Positions 26,423 through 35,957 of a stretch of 50,856 bases of DNA are shown here, one piece after another. Position 1 is the stretch's first letter. The number at the start of each line of letters is the position of its first letter. The notes beneath the pieces were generated by a model. That model did no database searches and was not told the DNA's origin. It worked only from the letters and a program-made list of their open reading frames with translations. The position numbers were made by a program, and so were the translations under genes. Location of the stretch: NCBI GenBank assembly GCA_030527105.1, contig JAUNBK010000013.1, positions 1 through 50,856 of the forward strand. The letters run 5' to 3'. This DNA comes from Planctomycetia bacterium. Lineage in GTDB: Bacteria; Planctomycetota; Planctomycetia; Pirellulales; Thermoguttaceae.

Positions 26423-27730
26423 ATGAAGTCCATTTCAAGACGCCATTTTATGAAGACTGGCGCGGCGGTCGCTTTAGCCTCCACCGTCGTCGCGAGACCG
26501 GGGCTTGCCCAAAGTGCGGCTCCAAGCTCTAAATTGAACATCGCCGTCATTGGCCCCGCGAATCGTGGGGCGGCATCGCTTGCCGAGATGCTCAAGGAAA
26601 ACGTCGTTGCGTTGTGTGACGTCGACGCGCGCTACCTCGAAGCGGCCAAGGGAAAAGCCCCCTCGGCCCAGTTATTCTCCGACTTTCGACAAATGTTCGA
26701 GAAAGTCAAGGATATCGACGGTGTGTGCGTCTGCACGCCGGATCACACACATGCCGCACCGAGCGTGATGGCGATGCGTGCCGGAATCCATTGCTACTGC
26801 GAGAAACCGCTTGCTCACGATGTGCGTGAGTGCCGCGTCATGCAGCAAATCGCCGAGGAGAAGAAACTCGTTACCCAAATGGGGACGCAAATCCATGCTG
26901 GTGAAAACTACCGTCGTGTTGTGGAGCTTGTCCAAAGTGGTGTCGTGGGTCCCATTGAGGAAGTCCACGTCTGGTGCGGCAAAGGTTGGGGACTCCCGCC
27001 AAACGCAACTCGCCCAACGGATACTCCCCCTGTGCCCGACTACCTTAATTGGGACGCGTGGATTGGTCCCGCTCAGATGCGTCCGTATCATCCTCGCTAT
27101 GTCCCGGCGCATTGGCGTCGTTGGTGGGCGTTCGGCAACGGTACCATTGGCGACATGGCATGCCACTATATGGACTTGCCGTTCTGGGCGCTTGAGCTGC
27201 GCGACTGTCTCACTGCCGAGGCGATTGATGGTCCTCCCGTCAATCTGGAAGGCTGCCCGCTCAATCTCACGGTCAAATATACCTTCCCTGCCCGCGAAAA
27301 ATTCCCCGCATGCACGCTCTATTGGTACGACGGCGACAAGAGACCTGCCGCTTTGAAGCAGTATGGCGTTCCAGAGCGCGGCGCGGGCGTCCTTTTCGTT
27401 GGAAAAGAAGGCGTCATGTTTGCCGATTATGGCTCTCACGCGCTCTATCCGCAGGAAAAGTTCCGCGATTTCAAGCGTCCCGACAAGTCGATTCCGGCAT
27501 CTATTGGTCATCATAACGAGTGGCTTCAAGCGATTCGCGACAATCGTCCAGAAGACTGCACCTGCAAGTTCGGATATTCTGGGCGCCTGACTGAAACGGT
27601 ACTCCTTGGCACTGTTGCGTACCGAACGGGGAAGGAACTCCGTTGGGACGCCGACGCGATGAAGGTGACGAACGTTCCCGAGGCGAACGACTTGATTGCG
27701 ATTGAATATCGCGATGGGTGGATTCTCTAA
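26423..27730 (+). CDS. Tat-exported Gfo/Idh/MocA-family oxidoreductase
   Basis: 435 residues. A Tat-like leader (ISRRHFMKTGAAVALAST) is followed by a Rossmann NAD(P)-binding domain (LNIAVIGPANRG with the modified glycine motif) and the family signature EKPLAHD (about 133-139). A C-terminal beta-sheet domain has GDMACHYMDLPFWAL. Members oxidise or interconvert sugars and inositols. Export with bound cofactor through Tat is typical for planctomycete members. The nucleotide-binding motif GPANRG deviates from GxGxxG. AAAGGAA precedes the start. Pairing with the ThuA-like gene suggests shared sugar metabolism; the substrate is unknown. Confidence 0.88.
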   Translation: MKSISRRHFMKTGAAVALASTVVARPGLAQSAAPSSKLNIAVIGPANRGAASLAEMLKENVVALCDVDARYLEAAKGKAPSAQLFSDFRQMFEKVKDIDGVCVCTPDHTHAAPSVMAMRAGIHCYCEKPLAHDVRECRVMQQIAEEKKLVTQMGTQIHAGENYRRVVELVQSGVVGPIEEVHVWCGKGWGLPPNATRPTDTPPVPDYLNWDAWIGPAQMRPYHPRYVPAHWRRWWAFGNGTIGDMACHYMDLPFWALELRDCLTAEAIDGPPVNLEGCPLNLTVKYTFPAREKFPACTLYWYDGDKRPAALKQYGVPERGAGVLFVGKEGVMFADYGSHALYPQEKFRDFKRPDKSIPASIGHHNEWLQAIRDNRPEDCTCKFGYSGRLTETVLLGTVAYRTGKELRWDADAMKVTNVPEANDLIAIEYRDGWIL

Positions 27731-27751
27731 CGATTCCCGATGATCCGATTC

Positions 27752-27794
27752 CCTCAAGGTTCCAACCTCTGGGAGGCACCTTGAGGTTTTTTTT
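27752..27794 (+). terminator. Strong rho-independent terminator
   Basis: CCTCAAGGT and ACCTTGAGG form a perfect 9-bp stem with an inner CCTC/GAGG pair. It is followed by T8 (27787-27794), 21 nt after the oxidoreductase stop codon. Confidence 0.9.
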
Positions 27795-27899
27795 ATTGTT
27801 TCACGCCGATTAGACCGATTTTCGCAGATGAACTTTAACGATTTTATCGACAACACCCAAAAAATTCTCCATTTTTCCAATTTTCCTGTGAGAAATTCC

Positions 27900-27928
27900 T
27901 TGACAAACATCCCGTGTTGGTGTAAAAT
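27900..27928 (+). promoter_or_regulatory. Promoter of the 1002-residue PEP-CTERM gene
   Basis: A perfect TTGACA (27900-27905) and TAAAAT (27923-27928) are separated by 17 bp. The palindrome at 27938-27952 covers the expected start of transcription. Confidence 0.75.
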
Positions 27929-27937
27929 GGGGCTACG

Positions 27938-27952
27938 TTAAGTTAAACTTAA
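27938..27952. promoter_or_regulatory. Perfect 15-bp palindrome, candidate operator
   Basis: TTAAGTTAAACTTAA has 7-bp arms around one base and lies 10-24 bp after the -10 hexamer. That position would let a bound repressor block transcription start. The cognate regulator is not identified in this window. Confidence 0.5.
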
Positions 27953-27978
27953 ACAGTGCGAGAAAAAGAGGTATCCAC

Positions 27979-30900
27979 ATGAACGCTTTCGCAAAATTTT
28001 GGCTTGCTGCCGTTTTAATTGTGTCTGTTTCTGCGTTGGGGAAGTTGTCGGCGGCGGATGTGACGCTGACGAAGACCCAACCGACGGGAACTGATTGGAA
28101 CAATGCGAGCTACTGGTCCAACAACGCAGCACCAACCGCTGACAATGACTATTTTGTCACTGGCGGATATGCTTTGCGTTCCCCCGAAAACACATCGGGA
28201 GTGGATGTCAACGTTTTTGCGGGAGGCTCACTCACAATCGGTAACAATGACTCCACTGGCACTTTTGCAATGAAAGCAACGGGACAGACCGTCAGTAACC
28301 TCATCCTCCACAACGGCATTATCAGCAACGCCAAGGCTCCAAATGCGATTGTCACTCTTGCTGGAAGCGTCACAGTGACTGGTACGAACGCGAAGATCGA
28401 GTCCCGGGGCAATCCAGACACTCGCAGCCTGTATCTTCGAGCAAAGATATCTGGCGCAAATGGTACGACATTGACCTACGAAACGGGCAGTGCTGCTAGC
28501 AAAATCTGGGTGCTCAATCCTGATAACGATTTTGCTGGTACCGTCGTTTTGTTCGCGAACTCTCACACTTATCTCTACAACGACGGCAACACAACCGATA
28601 CGGTTGGCAAGCTCGGCGCCGACACTGTGTCGCTCGTGACGAACTCCGGTTCAAAGCTGCACGTCAATGCCGACCAGACGTTTAGTTCTTGGACGACAAA
28701 CTATTACAGTGCAACGCAAGTGCGGGAATTCGATATCCCAAACGGGGCGTATGTCGTGGAGACGAAAGCCGACCAAGACGCTCTCGCAGTGGCGGGTATC
28801 AGCGCCCAAATCGGCGACACCATCACGATTACAAACTCCACTCGTACGGCGCAGACGTATTATCTCACCGAGCAGGCTTGGGAAGACGCTGGTTGGGATC
28901 AGACAGGGGCATGGGCTGTCGGTTCCGCAACTGGAGAAGTGAGTACCAACATCCCCACCTTGGGCGACACTGTGCACGTTGCCTATACCATGCGCACACG
29001 CGCCAGTACCTCTGCGGTGACGCAGAACCTCCTCGGAACGATCTACATTGATGCTGGTGGAAGTTTGGGCTTGAAAAACGCCGGTTCGACTATCGTCAAC
29101 ATTCCAGATCTCGTTCTCAACGGAGGAGGGGTTGGTAACTGGAAGGAAGGAAACACAACCAGTATCCTTACGGGAAACATCCTTGTTGAAACGAAGAGCT
29201 CAGTAACACACGATCCCAACCGCTCCGTGGAGATTCGCTCAACGATCACCGGGACGGCAGACCTTAACGTCACTGTCAACAATGGCACGGCAACACGTTC
29301 CAACTTGATTTTGACTGCTGACAACTCCGGCTACACGGGGCGCTTCCTCGTCGGCGCAAGGGCGCAGTTCGAGACGACTGCCGACAACGCACTCGGACGA
29401 GGGGGATTCTCCACCGCCGGGAACAACAAAATCATCCTCGGAGGTGCGCAATCCGTCCAAGCCATCGACATTGCGGGCACCGACGCAAATACCATCACGG
29501 TCAAAGATTCTCTTGCCGCCACGACGGTAAACATCACGGGTACGACCACGACTTTCGATGATGCTGGTGGCACGCTCTCCTTCGGAACTCTCAACATCGA
29601 TCCAGGCTCCACTTACACGCAGGGAGATTTCAAAAGCACTGTCACTTTCGCGAATGGTTTCAGCGCCGAGACGTTGCGGCTCAAGTCCTCCAATGTCGTG
29701 GTCACGGGCGGCGACGTTGTTATCGGAAAGGACGACCTTTCCACTTCGCTTTGGGTGCCGACGGTGGGGGAGATTTATACTGCGTCAGGTAACTACAAAG
29801 TCGCTCTCGACCTGAGTGGCGCGACTTCGTCCACAATTCAGGTTGATCACTTCGAAATTGTCACCTCGACCAGCGGACCGAACGCCGTTCCTTTCGCTGA
29901 GGTAACGCTGGCTCCCAAGGCGATGATTCGCGCGAACTCGCTGTCAATCGCCTCCTCCAATGCCACGGGTCTGTATTGGGAGATTCGGAACAACATCCTC
30001 ACCTTGGGTGCCGACACGACCACCATCGCTGTGGACGATATCTACGTCGGCGGCGGCACATTCTACAACGAGGATGGTGGTGCGATCGAGGGAACGAAAG
30101 GGCAAGGAACGATCCAAGCAGTGGCGAACGGCAAAGTGACTCTCACCGGGACGGACGGCGTGAGTGCGGCGAATATGTATGTCGGTTCCGCACTTATCTG
30201 GACGGGCGGTGGCGGCAAGGGGGTTGTCGACCTGCGCGGAATTACGGAAGACTCCGTCATCAATTTGAACCAGCTCTCCCTTGCGCGCAAAAGCTCGGAT
30301 GCGGGGAGCGCGATAGGTATATTTTCGATGGACGCCGGCACGGTCAACGTGGAAACGCTTACACTTGCAACAAGCGACAACACGGGTACGACCGCCGCCG
30401 CCACCTTCAACCTCGAGGGCGGAACCCTCAACGTGAAGAATGTTCTCCAAGGAACCAACACGGGTAAGGAAGTCGTGAATTTCAACTTCACCAACGGCAC
30501 GCTCAACGTGGAAAATTGGGGCACCAGCGATATTCCACTCGCATTGAACCAAGAGGGTGGATCGCTCACAACCTCTGCTGAAGAAATGATGATTTATGGA
30601 AACTACATTCAAACAGCCGGGCGTTTGCTCCTCGACTTGGGAATGCAGAAGGTGATTGTTAATGGCGAGTTAGCGCTTAAAGTGCTCGCGGTGGATATCG
30701 CGGATGAATTCTTTTTCGATGAAAATGCACTTTACGAAGTCGCACAAGTCCAAAATGTCGAAGATTTCGTTTTGGAGGACTACCTGAACGATTTGGTTGT
30801 CGTTGGCGAGGGACTTTTGGAAGAGTACCAATTCTCGCACGCGATTCTCGGCACGTCGCTCTATGTCGGAACACTCGATGCGGTTTCCGCTGCGGTGCCG

Positions 30901-30987
30901 GAGCCGTCGTCGTGGATGATCCTCCTTTTGGGAACGGCAGCGCTCTTGGGGATGAGACGCTATCGAAAACAGTACGTTACTGTGTAA
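27979..30987 (+). CDS. Autotransporter-like repetitive surface protein with PEP-CTERM tail
   Basis: 1002 residues. A signal peptide (MNAFAKFWLAAVLIVSVSAL, cleavage near SAAD) leads into TGTDWNNASYWSNNAAPTADNDYFVT, the start typical of PEP-CTERM and autotransporter-associated beta-strand proteins. A long Gly/Thr/Asn-rich beta-helix-like body follows with strands of the kind GGSLTIGNND and GGTLNVKN. The tail VPEPSSWMILLLGTAALLGM plus RRYRKQ is a PEP-CTERM signal for exosortase sorting. Its likely role is extracellular matrix or surface adhesion, inferred from the class. AAGAGG precedes the start codon. The DUF1559 gene follows after 24 nt and is probably co-transcribed. Confidence 0.87.
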   Translation: MNAFAKFWLAAVLIVSVSALGKLSAADVTLTKTQPTGTDWNNASYWSNNAAPTADNDYFVTGGYALRSPENTSGVDVNVFAGGSLTIGNNDSTGTFAMKATGQTVSNLILHNGIISNAKAPNAIVTLAGSVTVTGTNAKIESRGNPDTRSLYLRAKISGANGTTLTYETGSAASKIWVLNPDNDFAGTVVLFANSHTYLYNDGNTTDTVGKLGADTVSLVTNSGSKLHVNADQTFSSWTTNYYSATQVREFDIPNGAYVVETKADQDALAVAGISAQIGDTITITNSTRTAQTYYLTEQAWEDAGWDQTGAWAVGSATGEVSTNIPTLGDTVHVAYTMRTRASTSAVTQNLLGTIYIDAGGSLGLKNAGSTIVNIPDLVLNGGGVGNWKEGNTTSILTGNILVETKSSVTHDPNRSVEIRSTITGTADLNVTVNNGTATRSNLILTADNSGYTGRFLVGARAQFETTADNALGRGGFSTAGNNKIILGGAQSVQAIDIAGTDANTITVKDSLAATTVNITGTTTTFDDAGGTLSFGTLNIDPGSTYTQGDFKSTVTFANGFSAETLRLKSSNVVVTGGDVVIGKDDLSTSLWVPTVGEIYTASGNYKVALDLSGATSSTIQVDHFEIVTSTSGPNAVPFAEVTLAPKAMIRANSLSIASSNATGLYWEIRNNILTLGADTTTIAVDDIYVGGGTFYNEDGGAIEGTKGQGTIQAVANGKVTLTGTDGVSAANMYVGSALIWTGGGGKGVVDLRGITEDSVINLNQLSLARKSSDAGSAIGIFSMDAGTVNVETLTLATSDNTGTTAAATFNLEGGTLNVKNVLQGTNTGKEVVNFNFTNGTLNVENWGTSDIPLALNQEGGSLTTSAEEMMIYGNYIQTAGRLLLDLGMQKVIVNGELALKVLAVDIADEFFFDENALYEVAQVQNVEDFVLEDYLNDLVVVGEGLLEEYQFSHAILGTSLYVGTLDAVSAAVPEPSSWMILLLGTAALLGMRRYRKQYVTV

Positions 30988-31011
30988 CAAGTGGATTTTT
31001 TGGGGGAAAAG

Positions 31012-31950
31012 ATGCGAAGGGGATTCACGCTCGTGGAGCTTTTGGTGGTGATTGCCATCATTGGTATGTTGGTGGGTCTGCTCCTCCCTGCCGTCCAGCA
31101 GGCGCGCGAGGCGGCACGGAGAATGACCTGTTCGAACAATCAGAAAAACCTTGTGCTCGCGCTACTCAATCACGAGTCGGCAAACAAATCCTTCCCACCT
31201 GCCAGAATGGGCGGGGATGGAACCCTCCCTGACGAGGGAAACAAGCAACCTGCCGACGAGCGCTACGCGTCGAGTGGTTTTTTGCAAGTCCTCCCACAGC
31301 TTGAGCAGCAGGCGTTGTACGACGCGATGAACTATGGGAAAATTTTCCCCGCGACGAGCGACTCCACCGTGAGCGACTGGACGAAGGTCAAAAGCGACGT
31401 TGAGAACAATTGTCTCATTCAGCGCCCGCCCGTGTTCGTCTGCCCCACGAGCACGACACTCCCGACGCTTGAGAACAACGCAAAACAAGCGACTGGTTGC
31501 TACGCGCTCTGCGCCGGGACGAACGGTCCATCGTGTTCTTCTGGACCGATTAGCAATCCTGTGAAGTACTACAACACAGGCGTGTTTTTCTATCGAAAGC
31601 GCGTCAAAATAAGTGAGATTCACGACGGCACCTCGCAAACCATCTTCCTCGGCGAGGTGATCGACGGGCACCGCCCCAGCTCCACCAACACGTGGTTTCT
31701 CGGGTCGCGCCACTTGGATTGCTTCCGCACGACCGACAATCCGCTCAACACGCAGTACGAACAGGGCGTCGTCCTCAATATGTACGGAAACAAAGCCTCC
31801 GGCGCGTTCGGGAGCAACCACACGGGCGGCGCATATTTCGCGTTTGGCGACGGGCACGTCACGTTCCTCAACGAGAGCATCGACCTTACGTCTGTTTATC
31901 GTCCGCTTTCGACACGCGCGGGGAAGGACTCTGTCGAGGGAGAATACTAA
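31012..31950 (+). CDS. DUF1559-domain prepilin-like protein
   Basis: 312 residues starting MRRGFTLVELLVVIAIIGML, a type IV prepilin/pseudopilin N-terminus with the cleavage site after Gly and a hydrophobic helix. Then come LLLPAVQQAREAARRMTCSNNQKNL, the planctomycete DUF1559 hallmark, and the C-terminal FGDGHVTFLNESID of the H-x9-DG type. Planctomycetes carry many copies, and their exact function is unknown. The ATG at 31012 is preceded by GGGGGAAAAG. An in-frame GTG at 30991 would spoil the pilin leader. It lies in a run with the PEP-CTERM gene and the following lipoprotein gene. Confidence 0.92.
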   Translation: MRRGFTLVELLVVIAIIGMLVGLLLPAVQQAREAARRMTCSNNQKNLVLALLNHESANKSFPPARMGGDGTLPDEGNKQPADERYASSGFLQVLPQLEQQALYDAMNYGKIFPATSDSTVSDWTKVKSDVENNCLIQRPPVFVCPTSTTLPTLENNAKQATGCYALCAGTNGPSCSSGPISNPVKYYNTGVFFYRKRVKISEIHDGTSQTIFLGEVIDGHRPSSTNTWFLGSRHLDCFRTTDNPLNTQYEQGVVLNMYGNKASGAFGSNHTGGAYFAFGDGHVTFLNESIDLTSVYRPLSTRAGKDSVEGEY

Positions 31951-31968
31951 CGAAAGGAAGCGACAATT

Positions 31969-32424
31969 ATGCGATATCGATCGACGGCTCTTTTCCTTGT
32001 CTTCTCATTGTGTTTAGTTTTCGTGCTGGGGTGCGGCGACGGACGACCGAAGCGATACCCCGTACGCGGCGTCGTGACGGTCGATGGAAAACCTCTCTCG
32101 GGCGAGTTCGTGGGATCCGTTCGTTTGATTCCCGTTGCGGGCGGGCGTTCTGTCCAGGCGCAGTTGGATTCCGAGGGAAAATTCACCCTCGGGTGCTACG
32201 ATTCCGACGATGGCTGTCCGTTGGGGGAATACAAGGTCGAAGTGAACGTTTCCGAGCAGAAAAACGCCAAAATGCGCTATCTCGTCCCGCCGCGATATTG
32301 GCGACACGACACGAGCGGGCTGGTCGTTAAAATTGAGGGCGAGAAGCAGAATCTCACAATCGACGTCCCTTGGCTTCCCCAAGATGCGAAATATCGAAAA
32401 ATGGTCATTAACATGAACGAGTGA
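31969..32424 (+). CDS. Small planctomycete lipoprotein, carboxypeptidase-regulatory-like fold
   Basis: 151 residues. A signal peptide with lipobox VLGC (Cys about 22) is followed by YPVRGVVTVDGKPLSG, the beginning of a transthyretin-like/CarboxypepD_reg domain common in small planctomycete lipoproteins that accompany DUF1559 genes. It is anchored outside the cytoplasm, with function unknown. It starts 18 nt after DUF1559, with AAAGGAAG upstream, and ends 6 nt before the UPF0173 gene, which indicates an operon. Confidence 0.83.
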   Translation: MRYRSTALFLVFSLCLVFVLGCGDGRPKRYPVRGVVTVDGKPLSGEFVGSVRLIPVAGGRSVQAQLDSEGKFTLGCYDSDDGCPLGEYKVEVNVSEQKNAKMRYLVPPRYWRHDTSGLVVKIEGEKQNLTIDVPWLPQDAKYRKMVINMNE

Positions 32425-32430
32425 GAAGGT

Positions 32431-33135
32431 ATGAAAACGACGATTCAATTCCTCGGACACAACGCGTGGCTTGTTCGATGCGATTCCGCACGAGGCGATT
32501 CCGCACGAATATTGATTGACCCCTTCCTCTCGACCAACCCCATCGCGGCACTTCGAGCGGAAGAGGCGGAGGCGGATTTTATCCTCGTCTCGCACGGACA
32601 CGCGGATCATCTTGGCGACACGGTTGAGATTGCCAAGCGCACGAACGCGCAGGTCGTTGCGATAGCGGAAATTTCCGGCTGGCTCCAAAATCAAGGCGTC
32701 GCACACACGCAGAGCATGAACCTCGGCGGCTCGCTCCTGCTCCCCTTCGGGCGCGTCCTCATGACCCCCGCGCTCCACTCCTCCACCCTGCCCGACGGCT
32801 CCTCTGGCGGCTCCTCTGCGGGCTTCCTACTCATGCTCAATGGCGGTACGAACCTTTATTTCGCGTGCGACACAGCCCTTTTTAGCGACATGCGCCTCAT
32901 TGGAGACCGTGGCATACACACTGCCTTCCTCCCGATTGGCGATCGATACACGATGGGACCTTCAGACGCGCTCGAAGCGGTGAGACTTTTGCGCGCGCAG
33001 AATGCCGTCCCGTGCCACTACGACACGTGGTCGATCATTCGACAGGACGCAGGCGCGTGGAAGGCGCACGTGGAAGCGCAAACGACAACGAAAGTTTTTG
33101 TGGCGGCACCCGGCGCGGCTTGGGAGCTTGATTGA
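32431..33135 (+). CDS. UPF0173-type metal-dependent hydrolase (metallo-beta-lactamase fold)
   Basis: 234 residues of the UPF0173 family. The metal ligands are visible in VSHGHADHLGD (about 51-61), TPALHSS and a C-terminal VPCHYDTW. There is no export signal, so it is cytoplasmic. Family members are predicted metal-dependent hydrolases with undefined substrates. It overlaps no neighbour; the gap to the preceding lipoprotein gene is 6 nt, consistent with co-transcription. Confidence 0.88.
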   Translation: MKTTIQFLGHNAWLVRCDSARGDSARILIDPFLSTNPIAALRAEEAEADFILVSHGHADHLGDTVEIAKRTNAQVVAIAEISGWLQNQGVAHTQSMNLGGSLLLPFGRVLMTPALHSSTLPDGSSGGSSAGFLLMLNGGTNLYFACDTALFSDMRLIGDRGIHTAFLPIGDRYTMGPSDALEAVRLLRAQNAVPCHYDTWSIIRQDAGAWKAHVEAQTTTKVFVAAPGAAWELD

Positions 33136-33197
33136 TTTCCCCGCGTCTTTATTTTGCCGCCTTCCCACCCACCTTTTTTCTTTACGAGGAGAATTCA

Positions 33198-34463
33198 ATG
33201 AAATCTACCCGACGTATATTTTTGAAAACGAGTCTTTTGAGCGCCGTTCCGATTTTCGTACCAGCCACTCTCCTCGGACGAGACGGCTCCGTCTCCGCCA
33301 ACGAACGCATTTCGCTCGGCGGAATCGGAATCAACCACCGAGGCGGCTACGATTTGTCGTTCTTTTTGAATCAGCCGGACGTTCGTTTCGTGGCGGTCGC
33401 CGACGTCGCGAAGGATCGCAGAGTGCGCGCCAAAAAACAAGCAGAATCCGTACAAAACACCACAGACGTTGCAATGTATCGCGACTTTCGCGAGTTGCTC
33501 GACCGCTCCGATATCGACGCAGTCCTCATCGCAACGGGGGACCGGTGGCACGCGCACGCCTCGATTTATGCCGCTCGGGCAGGCAAGGACGTTTATAGCG
33601 AAAAACCGTGTGCGATATCGATGGAGTTGTGCCAAAAACTCGACGAGACGATGAGCTTCCTCGGGACGGTCTTTCAAGGCGGAACGCAACGGCGCAGCGT
33701 GCGGAATTTTCGCTATGCGTGCGACCTTGCGCGCAGCGGTCGACTTGGGAAAATCCACACCGTCCATGCGTCGATTTATTATCTTCAGCTGCACACACAT
33801 TGGCTTCCGGAGGAGCCTCTCCCGCCGCAGGAGGAGTTTGATTGGGATTTGTGGCTCGGTCCCGCCCCCTGGCGCCCCTTCAACTCGGCATACGTGGGTC
33901 TCGGCACGACGCGCCATTGTGCGTGGCGAGGGCATTATGATTTTGACTCTGGCGCGAAACATCTTGATTGGGGCGCGCACACTGTCGATTTGTGCCAATG
34001 GGCGCTTGGAAAAGATGGTACCACGCCGACTCGTTTTTGGGCGGAGGGGAATCGGATGTTTGCGGAGTACGACGACGGCGTTCTTTTGGTCATGCGCCCC
34101 GACGGGTGGATGGGGTTGGGAACGTGTCCCGTCCGTTTTGAAGGGACTGATGGTTGGGTCGAGACGGGCGACAGCGGAAAAATGCTGCTCTCCGACGATT
34201 CGTTCCATGCCGTTTATGGGGACATTGAGGGAACCAACCCACGCGACCACATCCGGAATTTTCTCGACTGCGTGAAGACGCGCGAGCAGCCCGTGTGCCA
34301 TGCGGGCGTGATTCGATCGTCGCACGTCGCGTGCCACGCCTCGGCACTCAGTTGGATTTTGAATCGCGAGCTAAAATTTGACCCAACGAGCGAAACGTTC
34401 CTCAACGACGACGAGGCGAATCGTCTCCGCCGTCGCGAGCCGCGCGCCCCGTGGGAAGTTTAA
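33198..34463 (+). CDS. Second exported Gfo/Idh/MocA-family oxidoreductase
   Basis: 421 residues beginning MKSTRRIFLKTSLLSAVPIF, a Tat-like leader. A Rossmann domain has GGIGINHRGGYDLSFFL (the glycine motif), and the family sequence SEKPCAISME (about 135-144) with catalytic Lys is present. The C-terminal domain has HYDFDSGAKHLDWGAHTVDLCQW. AGGAG precedes the ATG by 7 nt; the longer upstream frame overlaps the UPF0173 stop codon and lacks a ribosome-binding site. It shares the general architecture of the 26423 gene but the two are clearly different sequences. The substrate is unknown, probably a sugar. Confidence 0.86.
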   Translation: MKSTRRIFLKTSLLSAVPIFVPATLLGRDGSVSANERISLGGIGINHRGGYDLSFFLNQPDVRFVAVADVAKDRRVRAKKQAESVQNTTDVAMYRDFRELLDRSDIDAVLIATGDRWHAHASIYAARAGKDVYSEKPCAISMELCQKLDETMSFLGTVFQGGTQRRSVRNFRYACDLARSGRLGKIHTVHASIYYLQLHTHWLPEEPLPPQEEFDWDLWLGPAPWRPFNSAYVGLGTTRHCAWRGHYDFDSGAKHLDWGAHTVDLCQWALGKDGTTPTRFWAEGNRMFAEYDDGVLLVMRPDGWMGLGTCPVRFEGTDGWVETGDSGKMLLSDDSFHAVYGDIEGTNPRDHIRNFLDCVKTREQPVCHAGVIRSSHVACHASALSWILNRELKFDPTSETFLNDDEANRLRRREPRAPWEV

Positions 34464-34510
34464 TGTCGTTTTGTTTGAACCCCGTTTGTGTTTTATTCTA
34501 AGGAAAGATT

Positions 34511-35878
34511 ATGATTAAGAGACTGTTTTTTTACCCTGCCCTGTTTCTGTTTCTGCTTTCGAGTGCGATTCTCTCGGCGCAGAGTGTTGCCGAAACGCCC
34601 GTCTCGAAGTTGGACACGGAGTGGTGGAAGGCGCGCCACGAGGAAAAGGTGGCACTCGCGAAAGAGGGAAACGTCGATATCGTTTTTCTCGGCGACAGCA
34701 TCACCCACGGGTGGGAGCGCCCCGCTGGCGAGGCGATTCGAAAAAAGTATTATGACGATCGAAACGTTTTGAATCTCGGCTTCGGCGCAGATCGAACCGA
34801 GCACGTGTTGTGGCGCATTCAGAATGGCGAAATCGACGGAATTCAACCCAAGTTGCTCGTCCTTATGATCGGCACGAACAATATTGGGCACCGAACCTCC
34901 ACGCCGGCGGAAACGGTCGCGGGCATCAAAGCGATTCTGGACGAGTTGGTGGCTCGACTTCCGCAGACGAAAATCATTTTGCATCCCATTTTCCCACGCG
35001 GCGCGACGCCCGGTGATGAACTTCGTCAAAAGACCGCCGAGGTGAACAAGTCCCTCCCAGCGTTGGCGGATGGGGAGCGGATTCTGTATGTTGATTTCAA
35101 CGATCAATATCTCACAACGGATGGTATTCTCACGCGTGAAATCATGCCGGATCTTCTTCATCCGAACGCCACAGGGTACATCACTTGGGCGGAGGCGCTC
35201 GAGCCATTCATCCAAAAGTACGTTTATCCTTCCACCACGCTCCCTGCGGAAAAAATGACTCTCGATTGGTGGAAGACACGGCACGAGAAGAAAGCCGCTC
35301 TTGCTCGCGGTGGGAATATCGATTTCGTCCTGATTGGCGACAGCATCACCCACGGTTGGGAGGGGAGCGGGAAGAACATTTTCGCGCAGTATTATGAGCC
35401 GCGCCGGGCGCTCAATATTGGCTTCGGTGGCGACCGGACGCAGCACGTCGTTTGGCGTTTGCAAAACGGCGAGATTGATGGAATCGCCCCAAAAGCCGCC
35501 ATGATTATGATCGGAACGAACAACCTTCACTCCAATTCCGTGCAAGAAATTGTGGAGGGGAACAAAGCGATCATAAGAACGCTGCGCGAGAAACTCCCCG
35601 AGACGAAAATCATCCTGCTCGGAATCTTCCCGCGTGGAGATGATGCGGCGTCGCCCGATCGCAAAAAGGTGGGTGAGATTAACGCGAAACTCCAAAAGCT
35701 GGCGGATGGAGAAACGATTTTCTATTTGTCGTTCAATGAGAAACTCGTCGCCGAAAATGGCAACATGGTGGGAGAGATTATGCCCGACAAGGTTCATCTT
35801 TCGGAGGCTGGCTACCGCATTTGGGCGGAGAGCTGCGAGCCGTTGGTGAAAAAACTCGTGGACGCGCCAGCAGAGTGA
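34511..35878 (+). CDS. Exported double-domain SGNH/GDSL hydrolase
   Basis: 455 residues. A signal peptide (about 1-23, ending ILSAQS) is followed by two tandem copies of the same SGNH domain. Domain 1 (about 30-235) has FLGDSITHGWE, GTNNIG and DLLHPN. Domain 2 (about 245-450) has LIGDSITHGWE, GTNNLH and DKVHLS. Both copies keep the block-I Ser, the Asn of GTNN and the Asp-x-x-His pair, so both should be active esterases or lipases. Related planctomycete and Bacteroidetes proteins are called platelet-activating-factor acetylhydrolase-like or carbohydrate esterases. A role in deacetylating polysaccharides is inferred. A strong hairpin follows. Confidence 0.88.
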   Translation: MIKRLFFYPALFLFLLSSAILSAQSVAETPVSKLDTEWWKARHEEKVALAKEGNVDIVFLGDSITHGWERPAGEAIRKKYYDDRNVLNLGFGADRTEHVLWRIQNGEIDGIQPKLLVLMIGTNNIGHRTSTPAETVAGIKAILDELVARLPQTKIILHPIFPRGATPGDELRQKTAEVNKSLPALADGERILYVDFNDQYLTTDGILTREIMPDLLHPNATGYITWAEALEPFIQKYVYPSTTLPAEKMTLDWWKTRHEKKAALARGGNIDFVLIGDSITHGWEGSGKNIFAQYYEPRRALNIGFGGDRTQHVVWRLQNGEIDGIAPKAAMIMIGTNNLHSNSVQEIVEGNKAIIRTLREKLPETKIILLGIFPRGDDAASPDRKKVGEINAKLQKLADGETIFYLSFNEKLVAENGNMVGEIMPDKVHLSEAGYRIWAESCEPLVKKLVDAPAE

Positions 35879-35911
35879 TGCAGCCCAAACGAAATGCAGG
35901 GACGGCAATGC

Positions 35912-35948
35912 GGGGGCGGCAGAGTCCAGAAAGCGCTCTGCCGCCCCC
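35912..35948. terminator. Bidirectional hairpin between convergent genes
   Basis: GGGGGCGGCAGAG and CTCTGCCGCCCCC form a 13-bp perfect stem between the SGNH gene and the RND pump gene. Only short T-runs flank it, but the stem is very stable. Confidence 0.75.
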
Positions 35949-35957
35949 GTTTCGCGT

